Positions 44,101 to 53,145 are shown, numbered from the stretch's first letter. The stretch is DNA of 64,000 nucleotides from an uncultured Clostridia bacterium (GCA_934169745.1 CAKPOE010000002.1:62001-126000), one strand, 5' to 3'. Notes: generated by a model from the letters alone, not told the origin. Numbers and translations are program-made.

Positions 44101-45399
44101 GTTATTAAAGTTTATAAGTATTTGATTTTTTTCGCTTTCCGTGACAATTTGTACATTCTTAAAAGCAATGCTTTCGTTCTCGATTACTTGACTAATAATA
44201 TGCATAAACCTTGCATATATCTTCTTTACTTCGTCACTAGAAAAACTACTTTTTCTATAGTCTATATTTATAAAGAGCTTTCCAGTGTCATTTATATCAT
44301 CAATATTTACCATAAATCCAAGTTCACAGCAACCATTAAAACACCAGTGTGTTTGATACTCAATATTACTTTCATCACTCATTTTTGCATTTTGATATGA
44401 AACCATAATATCATATATATTTGATGTACCGTGCTTTCTTCTTATCATATCTATTATATTTGAGTATGGATACTTTTGATGTCTAAACATCTTCATATGT
44501 TCATCTGAAATACCATTACAAAAATCAATGAACTTCATATTCCAATCAGCATTAAATGTTAGTGGTAATATGTTATTAAACATTCCTATTGTATTTTTCT
44601 CAACAGCCCCACTTCTATTAACAACTAGTGAACACAGTGTTATATCATCACTATTATTTATTCTCATAGCATATAGTGAAACTACCGCTTCAAAAAATAC
44701 AGCCATCGAGATGTTATTTTTTTCGCAATATTCTTCTATATTTTTTCGTTCATTTTCGCTTATTACGAAACTTTCTCTTTGGGCTTCACACTCAACATTT
44801 CCTTGATTTTTAGACATTGAAATGTATGTTGGTTTATTTTCATACTTTTCATTCCAATATATTTCATCTTTTTCAAATTGGTTTGAAGAAAAATACTGTT
44901 GATTTTTTGCGATCGCATTCTCATAACTTGGTAATTCTTCTATCTCTTCACTACTTAATAACTTATTATAGTATTCTAGAATTTTTGAAACTATTAAAGA
45001 AATACTCCACGCGTCAGAAACAAGATGATGTATTTTTATAAACAGTCCATACTCATCATCTATTTTTAATATTTTAAACTCATACATTTTTTCGTACAAA
45101 TCAAATATTTCTTTCATCCATGATGTAGTAATCTCGTCTATATTATTTTTAGCTAATCTAACAATTGGTATATTATCATATTCATACTCACTTACCACTT
45201 GTTCGGTTTTTCCTGCGTCACTAACTAAACGCATACGCAAAGCGTCTGCGTTTTCAATAAGCTTATTTATTGCTTTCTTTAAAACATCTATTTCTATTTG
45301 CTGTTTAAACAGTAAATAGCCTCCAATATTTGATATTGATGTATTTTTATAATACTTCTCCGTTTCTACAACATTATTTTGTGACGCAGTAAATTCCAT
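41194..45399 (-). CDS. Single-module NRPS: condensation-adenylation(Ser)-thiolation-reductase
   Basis: A 1401-aa enzyme. The condensation domain (about 1-430) has HHLVSD with H125 and D129. The adenylation domain (about 440-945) has YTSGSTGKPKG at 589-599, YGPTE at 737-741, YKTGDL and NGKADR. Its specificity residues, aligned to GrsA/EntF, are D635 V636 W639 H678 F708 S710 L736 V744 D745 K930, i.e. DVWHFSLVDK, the serine code. The thiolation domain has GLTSL with Ser984. The C-terminal thioester reductase has GATGFLG (1058-1064) and the SDR pair Y1212/K1216. Expected product: acyl-serine released reductively as aldehyde or alcohol. It follows the kinase gene by 25 bases. Confidence 0.94.
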   Translation of the reverse strand: MEFTASQNNVVETEKYYKNTSISNIGGYLLFKQQIEIDVLKKAINKLIENADALRMRLVSDAGKTEQVVSEYEYDNIPIVRLAKNNIDEITTSWMKEIFDLYEKMYEFKILKIDDEYGLFIKIHHLVSDAWSISLIVSKILEYYNKLLSSEEIEELPSYENAIAKNQQYFSSNQFEKDEIYWNEKYENKPTYISMSKNQGNVECEAQRESFVISENERKNIEEYCEKNNISMAVFFEAVVSLYAMRINNSDDITLCSLVVNRSGAVEKNTIGMFNNILPLTFNADWNMKFIDFCNGISDEHMKMFRHQKYPYSNIIDMIRRKHGTSNIYDIMVSYQNAKMSDESNIEYQTHWCFNGCCELGFMVNIDDINDTGKLFINIDYRKSSFSSDEVKKIYARFMHIISQVIENESIAFKNVQIVTESEKNQILINFNNTYKEYPKEKRLYDFLEENVLKNPNKNALCFKDESMTYDEFNRKVNSVANYIIQSGVKGNAIIGVMMERSFEMLISLYAALKAGCAYMPMDPHFPDERISFMLEDSEAPLILTMNKWNDKLPNNIQKLNLDEFDYTLYSDKNPNVEVSSKDTAYVIYTSGSTGKPKGAQIPHHSAINRIKWMHEKYPLEDGDVILQKTPYTFDVSVWELFWWSMYNGSLKILIPEGHKDPKEIIDAVYEAKVTHIHFVPSMLNAFLQYLNANRELIKNVSSLKYVFASGEALQSEQVKKFYNLLKENNTTLHNLYGPTECTVDVSYYDCDKNNIPTIIPIGKPVDNTQLLVLDKACNLLPVGVSGELHISGVLVGKGYINREELTKEKFVKNLYYDFDTMYKTGDLAQFLPDGNIEYLGRIDNQIKIRGLRVELGDIENAISKYQNVLDVVVSVIEVGGEKNLCAYFTANTQIKISELKKEISKSLPDYMVPTYYVQLEKMPLNANGKADRKALPMPEINDFEEYVAPANGLEEKIQMCVQRVLKRERVGVETDLLNYGLTSLGVITIITDLSALGINIKVKDFYEARTIRGLTNSLGTSMQLDDNYSNDNKYRDITDIRRISIDTKTDGNILLTGATGFLGIHLLEEIINNTDKVVYCLIRKKDKFDRFLERYTTIPKDCNRVMILKGDIIDDNLGMTEKMYKKISEDVSTVIHSAANVSYFCSWEKASQVNYLGTCNVIKFAEHANARLHHISTMSVSGDVLTAQTEIKPDFTEDKLYIGQKYKDNVYAHSKYLAEREVIKAIREMRINASIYRLPNLTWRMSDGAFQENFNENDLYIMTKVMRKLKMVPVELAPEGVLISPIDDLAKAITKLILEKNNNDVYHMISSYSPTVEKYIKTLCSDVRELPMMDIYKELQSHPENTEMQFVVMYLSGILEAPDKMAVNITSDRTNKILSEMGYKWNNIDDEYIRKIDDIH

Positions 45400-45424
45400 T
45401 TCTATTCCTCCAAAATATACAAAT

Positions 45425-47410
45425 TTAATTTTTATTTAGCTCAATAAAGAATGTAGTTCCTTTTTGCTGTTCCGTTTCAAAACGCATTTCGCCATTAAAC
45501 TTTCCTTTTATCGTTGAATAACACATATATAGTCCAAGACCTGTTCCATCCTTACCTTTTGTTGTTATCATTTGCTTAAATAATTTCTTTTGTACATTTT
45601 CAGGAATTCCTCCTGCAAAATCCTGTACTTCAATATATACTTTTTTATCGTCCTCTTTCATTCTAAGTACTATGTCGCCATTACCTTCTCCATATGCATC
45701 CATAGCGTTAACAATCAAGTTATCTAGCACTTGAACAATAGCACTTATTTCACCTTTTATAACTGTATCTTTATTAACATCTACATTTAAATTTAATGTA
45801 CACCCTCTACGCATCAACTGTTCTTTCATAAGTATTTTTACTCTCGCAAGTAATTCCTCAAGTGTAAAATCATTTACTGTTGACGCATTCATAGATACAG
45901 CTTGACCTTTAGTCGCATTTATAACTTCTGTCATATATTCCAAATAAAGCTTTATTTTTTCGTTCCACTCTTTCATTTCTTTTGCAATATCGTGATGATC
46001 ATCATTTGTTACTTGTGGATTTCCGATTGAATTATTATATTCCTCAATAAGCTCGCGAATAGCCTGAGACGCACCAGCAATTGACATTATTGGTGTTTTT
46101 AAGTTATGCGCCATTCCACCTATCAATTGACCTAGCGAAGATAATCTTTCACGTTCAACAAGCATTTCTTGATTCTTTTCCATTTCATCTGCATGTGCTT
46201 TTTGCAAATCCAAAATTTTGTTAAACGCAATAGTAAGGTCGCCTAGCTCATCGTTTGAAATAACAGGCATTTTCTGCTCGTAATCAACCAATTCTTCGCT
46301 TGAAATCTTAGTCATATTACTAGAAACACTCAACACTTGCTCACTAATTTCCCTTGAAAAATAAATAAGGAAAAAAGCACAAAGGAACATTAGCACCAGC
46401 ATCGTATACATTAGCATTGCATACACACTAGACGACGCGGTACCGTACATCATTCCCACTGCATATTCAGTTCCTTCTATATTTATCAATTTAAACGCAC
46501 CTTGTATATCACTTGCAAAATAGCCATATGTATGTCCATCTTTTGCAACGTCAAAGGCATACTTCCTGAAGAATTCACTTATTTCAGTATCATCCTCCGA
46601 AAGCATTACAGCATCTTTTGTTATTATAAACCACTTGTCATTTTCATTGTACTTTTCAACTTGTTTCAATGCAATTTCAGCATCACTCAAACTTGAAACA
46701 TTTTCTATATGTAAATTTGACAACTGCCTATAATAATTTTCGTACAAAAACGTACCTCTTTCTTTTGCAAGAAGAGTATCAGACGTAATTGATGTAAACA
46801 CTATCATAAGAAAGAATAATGGTAAAAATAGTACAAATATTCTTCCTCTAAAACCTATCTTAATTTTTCCTTGATATTTTTTCTTGTTTTTTAGCTCTAT
46901 CAAAATCTCACTAAAAACATCTTTACTGAAGATATACGCAAGTAATCCCAACACAAGCGTAAATGCGAAGATTAATAACACAATTCTACTTGTTAGTGTC
47001 ATTTTTGCACCAGTTAAAAGTAACAGTACAAAAACTGCAACACTAGGAACTGTCGCATGAATTATATATATTTGGTATGGTAGCAAAAAGCACTTTCTCT
47101 TAATCCTATCTAGATTTCTCATACTATTAGGATCATCTTTATCAACATATTCCTTATATTTTTCAACAGACTTTAACTGATTTATAAAATATATATTTGA
47201 CACAATCATTGCAGCAGAAAAAATGATTGTATACTGCCAAAAATATTGCATTCCATCATCAACTGTTTTTTCAAACTCATTATTTATACAGTTAGGCGGA
47301 TAATTAAGCATAACTGGTATCAAATAATAAAATGCTACAGCCGCAATTATAAAAAATATATTATATACAAATATTGCTTTCGTTCTAGATTTGCGAATTT
47401 TTGTATTCAT
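45425..47410 (-). CDS. Membrane histidine kinase heading the NRPS operon
   Basis: A 661-aa sensor kinase. Four helices in the first 160 residues and a fifth (about 190-208) precede an extracytoplasmic sensor segment (about 215-330). A sixth helix (331-350), a HAMP-like linker with NDELGDLTIAFNKIL, a HisKA domain with GGMAHNLKTP (H435) and an HATPase domain (DNLIVNAMDAYG, DFAGGIPE, GTGLGLY) follow. It is the first gene of the operon with its own promoter. The divergent gene encodes a REC-HD-GYP protein, the likely partner. The signal is unknown. It may sense the product or envelope state. Confidence 0.88.
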   Translation of the reverse strand: MNTKIRKSRTKAIFVYNIFFIIAAVAFYYLIPVMLNYPPNCINNEFEKTVDDGMQYFWQYTIIFSAAMIVSNIYFINQLKSVEKYKEYVDKDDPNSMRNLDRIKRKCFLLPYQIYIIHATVPSVAVFVLLLLTGAKMTLTSRIVLLIFAFTLVLGLLAYIFSKDVFSEILIELKNKKKYQGKIKIGFRGRIFVLFLPLFFLMIVFTSITSDTLLAKERGTFLYENYYRQLSNLHIENVSSLSDAEIALKQVEKYNENDKWFIITKDAVMLSEDDTEISEFFRKYAFDVAKDGHTYGYFASDIQGAFKLINIEGTEYAVGMMYGTASSSVYAMLMYTMLVLMFLCAFFLIYFSREISEQVLSVSSNMTKISSEELVDYEQKMPVISNDELGDLTIAFNKILDLQKAHADEMEKNQEMLVERERLSSLGQLIGGMAHNLKTPIMSIAGASQAIRELIEEYNNSIGNPQVTNDDHHDIAKEMKEWNEKIKLYLEYMTEVINATKGQAVSMNASTVNDFTLEELLARVKILMKEQLMRRGCTLNLNVDVNKDTVIKGEISAIVQVLDNLIVNAMDAYGEGNGDIVLRMKEDDKKVYIEVQDFAGGIPENVQKKLFKQMITTKGKDGTGLGLYMCYSTIKGKFNGEMRFETEQQKGTTFFIELNKN

Positions 47411-47450
47411 AATCTTCTCCTTAAATTTTAATTATATATACTACCTATAA

Positions 47451-47479
47451 ATTATAGCATTTTGCTACCGTTTTTGCAA
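47451..47479 (-). promoter_or_regulatory. Promoter of the kinase-NRPS-ligase-acp-PPTase operon
   Basis: Minus-strand TTGCAA (47474-47479), 17-base spacer, TATAAT (47451-47456), 41 bases before the kinase start. It is divergent from the response-regulator promoter 56 bases away. Confidence 0.75.
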
Positions 47480-47534
47480 TATTTTTGCCAATTTCACCAT
47501 TTATTGATGTATTTATAATATAACTTAATATAAT

Positions 47535-47562
47535 TTGACAAATAACTACACTATGATAAAAT
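47535..47562 (+). promoter_or_regulatory. Promoter of the HD-GYP response regulator
   Basis: TTGACA (47535-47540), 16-base spacer, extended TGATAAAAT with -10 TAAAAT (47557-47562), 24 bases before the TTG start. Confidence 0.75.
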
Positions 47563-47586
47563 GAATGTAGTTAAGGGGGCGATCTT

Positions 47587-48678
47587 TTGAGACTTAAAGA
47601 TTCTGTTCAAAAAGAAAATTACAAAATAATGGTGGTTGATGATGAACAAGGAATAATCGACTCACTATCTATATTTTTAAACAAATATGAAATTAAAGGA
47701 TTTACCAATCCTTTAGACGCAATAGAAACCTTAAAGCATGAGCATTTTGACCTCATACTGCTTGACTTTTTAATGATGCCTCTTCATGGTGACCAAGTTG
47801 TTGAGGAAATAAGAAAGTTCAATACCGAAATATACATACTGCTACTAACAGGTCATAAGGACTTGGCACCACCACTAGAAACCATAAAAAGGCTTGATAT
47901 TCAAGGATATTGTGAAAAGTCAGATAAATTTGACCAACTTATGCTATTAATAGAATCGGGCTTAAAATCAGTTGAGCAAATGAGAACAATAAAAGATATA
48001 AACGCAAAATTAGAAGTAGCTTATGCGGATTTGTCAGACGCTTATCGTGGTGTTGTTGAATCACTAAGATTGGCCGTTGATGCAAAAGATAGTTATACAA
48101 AGAACCACTCTGATAGAGTTGCCTATTATTCTGTACTAATTGGTAAAAAATTAGGCTTATCACAAGAAGATTTACACATTTTGTATGATGGCGGACTTTT
48201 CCATGACATTGGAAAAATAGGAATACCTGATGCAATACTTCAAAAACCTGGTAAACTTACAGACGAAGAATATGATGATATTAAAAATCATCCATCAATC
48301 GGAGCAAAAATAATTGCACCTGCAAAGATTTTCACGAATATTATTCCTATGGTAAAGTATCATCATGAAAGATTTGATGGCAAAGGATATCCTTGCTCTT
48401 TAAAAGGTGAAGACATTCCTTTATTTGCCAGAATTGTTTGTGTCGCCGATTCTTTTGATGCTATGACATCAGACAGAGCATATAGACCTCGTTTTACTCT
48501 TTACAAAGCATTAGAAGAACTCGAAAATTGTAAAGGCGCTCAATTCGACCCTCGTATTGTTGATGCATTCATTTTAGCTTTAAAAGATAATTTTGGAAAC
48601 TTAGAAGATAACTTAAATACGGAATTTTTACATAGGCAATCAGATAATATTGATTCAATTTTAAGTTCTATAAAATAA
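47587..48678 (+). CDS. Response regulator with HD-GYP c-di-GMP phosphodiesterase output
   Basis: A 363-aa protein. The REC domain (about 12-128) has MVVDDE and the phospho-acceptor D60 in LILLDFLMMP. A helical linker leads to an HD-GYP domain with HD (H206, D207) in LFHDIGKIGIPD and the complete HHERFDGKGYP motif at 259-269, so it is predicted to hydrolyse cyclic di-GMP when phosphorylated. It has no DNA-binding domain. The start is TTG 47587 behind AAGGGGG. It is divergent from the histidine kinase and NRPS operon. Confidence 0.92.
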   Translation: MRLKDSVQKENYKIMVVDDEQGIIDSLSIFLNKYEIKGFTNPLDAIETLKHEHFDLILLDFLMMPLHGDQVVEEIRKFNTEIYILLLTGHKDLAPPLETIKRLDIQGYCEKSDKFDQLMLLIESGLKSVEQMRTIKDINAKLEVAYADLSDAYRGVVESLRLAVDAKDSYTKNHSDRVAYYSVLIGKKLGLSQEDLHILYDGGLFHDIGKIGIPDAILQKPGKLTDEEYDDIKNHPSIGAKIIAPAKIFTNIIPMVKYHHERFDGKGYPCSLKGEDIPLFARIVCVADSFDAMTSDRAYRPRFTLYKALEELENCKGAQFDPRIVDAFILALKDNFGNLEDNLNTEFLHRQSDNIDSILSSIK

Positions 48679-48686
48679 TACTTGCG

Positions 48687-48768
48687 CACCGATAGCCAAA
48701 TTGAAGTGCACCCCAAGCGCTAGATTTTTGTCTAACATTTGGAGTGCACTTTAATCTGGTCATCGGTG
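48687..48768. repeat. Long imperfect inverted repeat between convergent genes
   Basis: Two 38-base arms (48687-48724 and 48731-48768) around a six-base loop, identical at 30 of 38 positions. All differences are transitions. The inner part (GTGCACTCCAAATGTTAGAC, minus strand) is reminiscent of IS ends in gut Firmicutes. It can also act as a bidirectional terminator for the flanking genes. Confidence 0.7.
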
Positions 48769-48771
48769 TAT

Positions 48772-51700
48772 TTATTTTTCTGTTATTTCCACTGTCATTT
48801 TTTCAGATAGTCTTACTAAAATCGTTGCTGCTTCTGCTCTTGTTACCTTATCTTGTGGAGCGAAGTTTCCATTGCCTTTTCCATTTAGTAATCCCATTTC
48901 AGCAAGTGAATATACGGCACCTTTTGCCCAGCTTGAAATCTTATCATCATCAGCAAAAGTTTCGATTGCTGAAATACTCGCTAACTCAGTATTGAAATGT
49001 ACATCATTATACTGAACATTGATGTAATTACGTATCATCACTGCCATTTCTTCTCTTGTCATTAATGCTTCTGGTGCAAACTTTCCATTGCCAATACCGT
49101 TAACTATACCATTAACACTAGCCCAAGCTATGCTTTCACTATAATATGCTTTATCCGAAACATCATCAAACAAATTTGCATATCCTTTTGTGTCTGCTTT
49201 GTCCATTCTTGCAAGTGCTGTTACAAACATGCCTCTAGTAACATTATCTTCCGGAGCAAATTTATCATCACTTACTCCATTGAACATACCTTCGCTTGTT
49301 GCTTTGTCTACATTTTCCTTATACCAAGAATCTTTAGAAACATCTACGTATTCTTTCTTTTCTGGTTCTTTAATTATAGAACCCTCAACCCTAATTCTTA
49401 TCGTCGCTGATTTTCCTGTTAACATATCAACAACTCTTATTTGAATATTATTTGTTTTCTCTTTAAAAGTTACCACTCCGTTAGCCCTTAAAACCACTGC
49501 ATTAGGTATTGAAGTACTCCATTCCAATTTTACTTCAGCACCAACCGGATTTACTCTCAAATATCTTTTTAAAGGAATTGTAGTGCCAACTTTAGCCTGA
49601 ATTGTTTGAGATGTAAATCTTATATTGCTACACTTCTTCTTTTCTTCATCTTTTGACCTTCCACAAATACATTCTCCTGTTTTATCATCATATTTGTGTT
49701 CTTCTGTTTTAGAAAACTTTCCACACGAACACTTAACAAGAATATTATGCTTTTCTTTGTTAGTCCAATTCACATTTATCAGTTCTAGATTTTTATCATG
49801 TGGCTCATCTTCTATCATTTTCTTAACATCACAATTTGCACAAGCAACCAGAATTGTATGTTCATCTTCATTTTTATATTTTGCTTCATTAGTTGTACTC
49901 CTGTGTGCACAATTATATTTACAAACTGTACATATTCCATTTTCAAACGCATGATCTTCAAAATTTCCAAGTAATGTTACTTTACACTCTGAGCATACAG
50001 TCTTTTTCTTATGCGTCGTTTCTGTTTTATCGTATGTAATTAATGCATTTGGATGTTTACAATAGTATCCACATTCTTTACACTTTCCACTCGTATCATA
50101 AGTATGTGTTTCATTATTTACTTTATTAAGCTTGCATACACTGCAATACTCTGCTTTTACGTGCCCATTCTCATCTTTTTGTGGGTATGTTTTTTTCGTC
50201 TCCAACTTACACTTATACCCACACTTAGAGCATACACCATTTTCAAACTTGTGAGGCTCTTCTATTGAATCAACTAACCCTCCACATCCCAAACAAAATG
50301 TTTCCACTCTGTGTGCTTTTGAATTATTTTGATTTTTGTATGTAGGCTCTCCCACTCTTTTATGGAAGCATATTGTATGACATGCTTTACACTTCTCTTC
50401 ATTTCCCTGAGCCTCTTCCCATTCTATACCTGTATCTGTGCAAAGCACCTTATATACATGCTTCGCATCTTTTCCACTATATGCATTATGCCAACATTCA
50501 TACTCGTGAAAATGTTTTTCTCCTAATGAACATTTGTTATATTTTGTATGACAATTTTCACACTCGTTATTTTTTATTTTATGCTTTATTTGAGATTCTT
50601 TCACTATGCTTCCACAGGTATCGCATACTTCTTTTACTTTACAATTTTCTATGTTCACATTTTCATATTTCTTTGTTGTTTTTCTATGCTTACACTTGTA
50701 ATCACAAACTGTACATACACCATTTGCAAACTTGTGATTTTCCTTTGCAGAAGTGCTCACTATTTTATTACATTCAGAATTTTTGCAAACTTCTTGCTTT
50801 ATATGCCCATCAGCACTTGTAATATAGTTTGTTTTCTTACTTATGTGCATACACTTTCCACACGCTTTACAAGTATTTTCGCCTGAAGCTACAATCATAG
50901 CCATTTTATCCCTATCATATTCCCATGTAATATTAAGCTTATCACATTTATAATATAATTTATGATATGGTGTACTCTTTCCGTCACACACCAACTTATG
51001 ATTATGTGTTTTATCACTGCACACTGTTATTTTTGTATGACAGAATTTACAAGAACCGCCTTCAAGTGTACAACTTCCTTCACCATTGTATGTAAAATTA
51101 CATGTCTTACATTTTAAATGTATTTTGTGTTTATTGTTAGATATATAAGTATATGTTGACGTAAATTCATCGTTTGCATTCTCTATTTTTGTTGGTCTTT
51201 TTACAGTCTTAGTGATCTTCCCACAATTTGTACATTTTGTTACCTCATTATGCTCCATTTCTTTCACTAATTGGTATTCCATTTTAGTTCCACCTGTGTG
51301 AGGACACACATAACCGCAGACACTACACACTCCATTATTATTAAACTTGTGAGATTCTGTAATAGAGTTTGTTCTCTTGCCACACGTTGTACATTTTTCA
51401 ACTTTAGTATGACTTGAATATACCTTGTTTATATATGTAACATCCTGTTCACCTGAATGTTCACATTTATATCCACATGGGCATTCCGTACCATTATTAT
51501 TAAGATACTTATGTCCTATTGATTTATTAGTATAAGATGTTCCACATTTCGTGCAAGTTATAACAGCATCATGTGTTGTACTTGTAATATTAGTGAATGA
51601 TGTTGTTTTAGAACCATAGTGTCCTGAAACAGTATAATCTTTTCCACATACTTTTACGGTCACAGTACATGTTGCTGTTTTTCCATTTTCAGTTTTTACC

Positions 51701-52944
51701 GAAATAATCGCTACTCCTGCTTTTTGGGCTGTAATTAATCCATTAGAACTAACAGTTGCAACACTTTGGTTCCTAGAAGTATATGTGATTTTATCCTTGG
51801 CATTCACTGTAGCTGGTACAATTTCCACTTTCAACTGAAATGTTTTACCTATGTCCAAAGACACCGAATTTTTATTTAAATAAATAACTTCTGGTTCGTA
51901 CACTAATTTTGTTCCACAAACACTACATTTGCCGTCTTTGTTTGGTGTTGTATGTTTTTCCTCTTTTGTACCTTGTCTTTCTCCGCAAACACTGCAAGAG
52001 AGTTCTAATGTATGATGTGTTAATGTTGAAAGCTCATTTAAACACCATTCAACTTTTTTATCACATACATGTTTTTGCTCTTCTTTTTTCTCTTTATAAT
52101 CACAATCTCTACAATTTCCATTGCTATCAGGATTATGTGGTTGTTTTTGTTCGGTGTTAGCTTTCCATTCGTTTTCGCACTTTGTACATTTCCACCATAG
52201 TGAATGGGTATTATAGCCCGCTTCATCATCTTCATAATCCCACTTATAAAATGTACTACAATAATCACCGTGAGAATCAATCATAGCACTATTCGAACAT
52301 TCTTTAACTACAGTTATTGTATATGAACTCTTTTTTCCGTTACTTGCAGTAACAGATATAGTAGCCTTTCCCACACCTGCCACACTAACCGTTGTACCAT
52401 ATACCCTTATTACATTTGTATTGCTACTTTCTATCTTATAACTTTTATCCGTTGCATTGTCCGGAAAAATGAATACCTCAAGTTTTGCTGTCTCTCCAAT
52501 TTTTAAAACATTTGGCACGTTATCAAGTGATATAGAACTAACAGCAACTGCATTTGTTGTACCACATCTGCTACATCTTCCATTAACATAGTTATGCCCT
52601 AAAGCTCGTTGTATAGTATATCCACACCTATTACATTTCTTGTCTACTGTACATGTTGCAGAACCTATATTCCAACTGTGATTAGCCAAGTTAAACTTCA
52701 TTCCGCACGATGTACATACCTGTGTATAATGTTGTGAAAAATCATAAGATGAATACATATTTTGCTTATTTGTGTGGTTACAAGCAGTTGTACCAGATGT
52801 TGTTGACGTTGTGCTTCCACCGCCGCCACCGCCTTCATACAGTGAAGAATTAATTAACTTTGCACCTATAACACTATTAATTTGTATACTAATTAACAGT
52901 ATTACTAAAAAAATACTCAATGAAACTTTAATATGTTTTTTCAC
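48772..52944 (-). CDS. Giant secreted Cys-rich zinc-ribbon-repeat protein with Big_2 and C-terminal SLH domains
   Basis: A 1390-aa exported protein. A signal peptide (about 1-28) is followed by CxxC/His repeats, and a Big_2 domain (about 143-215) and a second one (about 350-430) lie among them. Then come about 700 residues of degenerate units of the type H-x(4)-G-x-C-x-x-CG. A Big-like domain (about 1125-1205) and three SLH repeats (about 1210-1385; YVDVSKDSWYKENVDKA, VTRGMFVTALARM, VTRAEAATILVRL) follow. SLH repeats bind pyruvylated cell-wall polymer, so the protein is surface-anchored. GTG 52944 behind AGAGGGG matches the paralogue's start. The Cys/His repeats suggest metal binding. The function is unknown. 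Confidence 0.85.
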   Translation of the reverse strand: MKKHIKVSLSIFLVILLISIQINSVIGAKLINSSLYEGGGGGGSTTSTTSGTTACNHTNKQNMYSSYDFSQHYTQVCTSCGMKFNLANHSWNIGSATCTVDKKCNRCGYTIQRALGHNYVNGRCSRCGTTNAVAVSSISLDNVPNVLKIGETAKLEVFIFPDNATDKSYKIESSNTNVIRVYGTTVSVAGVGKATISVTASNGKKSSYTITVVKECSNSAMIDSHGDYCSTFYKWDYEDDEAGYNTHSLWWKCTKCENEWKANTEQKQPHNPDSNGNCRDCDYKEKKEEQKHVCDKKVEWCLNELSTLTHHTLELSCSVCGERQGTKEEKHTTPNKDGKCSVCGTKLVYEPEVIYLNKNSVSLDIGKTFQLKVEIVPATVNAKDKITYTSRNQSVATVSSNGLITAQKAGVAIISVKTENGKTATCTVTVKVCGKDYTVSGHYGSKTTSFTNITSTTHDAVITCTKCGTSYTNKSIGHKYLNNNGTECPCGYKCEHSGEQDVTYINKVYSSHTKVEKCTTCGKRTNSITESHKFNNNGVCSVCGYVCPHTGGTKMEYQLVKEMEHNEVTKCTNCGKITKTVKRPTKIENANDEFTSTYTYISNNKHKIHLKCKTCNFTYNGEGSCTLEGGSCKFCHTKITVCSDKTHNHKLVCDGKSTPYHKLYYKCDKLNITWEYDRDKMAMIVASGENTCKACGKCMHISKKTNYITSADGHIKQEVCKNSECNKIVSTSAKENHKFANGVCTVCDYKCKHRKTTKKYENVNIENCKVKEVCDTCGSIVKESQIKHKIKNNECENCHTKYNKCSLGEKHFHEYECWHNAYSGKDAKHVYKVLCTDTGIEWEEAQGNEEKCKACHTICFHKRVGEPTYKNQNNSKAHRVETFCLGCGGLVDSIEEPHKFENGVCSKCGYKCKLETKKTYPQKDENGHVKAEYCSVCKLNKVNNETHTYDTSGKCKECGYYCKHPNALITYDKTETTHKKKTVCSECKVTLLGNFEDHAFENGICTVCKYNCAHRSTTNEAKYKNEDEHTILVACANCDVKKMIEDEPHDKNLELINVNWTNKEKHNILVKCSCGKFSKTEEHKYDDKTGECICGRSKDEEKKKCSNIRFTSQTIQAKVGTTIPLKRYLRVNPVGAEVKLEWSTSIPNAVVLRANGVVTFKEKTNNIQIRVVDMLTGKSATIRIRVEGSIIKEPEKKEYVDVSKDSWYKENVDKATSEGMFNGVSDDKFAPEDNVTRGMFVTALARMDKADTKGYANLFDDVSDKAYYSESIAWASVNGIVNGIGNGKFAPEALMTREEMAVMIRNYINVQYNDVHFNTELASISAIETFADDDKISSWAKGAVYSLAEMGLLNGKGNGNFAPQDKVTRAEAATILVRLSEKMTVEITEK

Positions 52945-52994
52945 TTTTTTCCCCTCTTTCTTCTTTTGTTTTTCGCACATACCTCTTTAGTATT

Positions 52995-53023
52995 ATTTTA
53001 CGCGACTTTTTAGATATTGTCAA
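52995..53023 (-). promoter_or_regulatory. Promoter of the first Cys-rich SLH gene
   Basis: Minus-strand TTGACA (53018-53023), 17-base spacer, TAAAAT (52995-53000). The same arrangement occurs before the paralogue (56998-57026). Confidence 0.75.
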
Positions 53024-53103
53024 CGTGTATGTCGCTCATATCAGCGGTTACAGTCTTGTATGTATTTCAAATATGCTTACGGAAGCTACTTTTATAGCAA
53101 ATA
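53024..53103 (-). promoter_or_regulatory. Conserved upstream element shared by the two Cys-rich SLH genes
   Basis: About 80 bases immediately upstream of the -35, highly similar to 57027-57106 and containing the conserved core GCTTCCGTAAGC and CAAATA/T runs. It lies between the previous gene's terminator and the promoter, so it is either a regulatory site or simply part of a duplicated block. Confidence 0.5.
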
Positions 53104-53104
53104 A

Positions 53105-53145
53105 AAAAGTGCCTGAAAAATTTTTTAAAATTTTTCGGCACTTTT
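53105..53145 (-). terminator. Terminator after the second Cys-rich SLH gene
   Basis: Stem AAAAGTGCC(T)GAAAAATTTT / AAAATTTTTCGGCACTTTT with one bulge. A similar hairpin follows leuS at 57107-57149. Confidence 0.8.

Noticed and set aside
50053..50886. Plus-strand frames rich in Cys/Phe/His opposite the Cys-rich protein
   Set aside because: They are antisense translations of CxxC repeats, without ribosome sites or recognisable domains.
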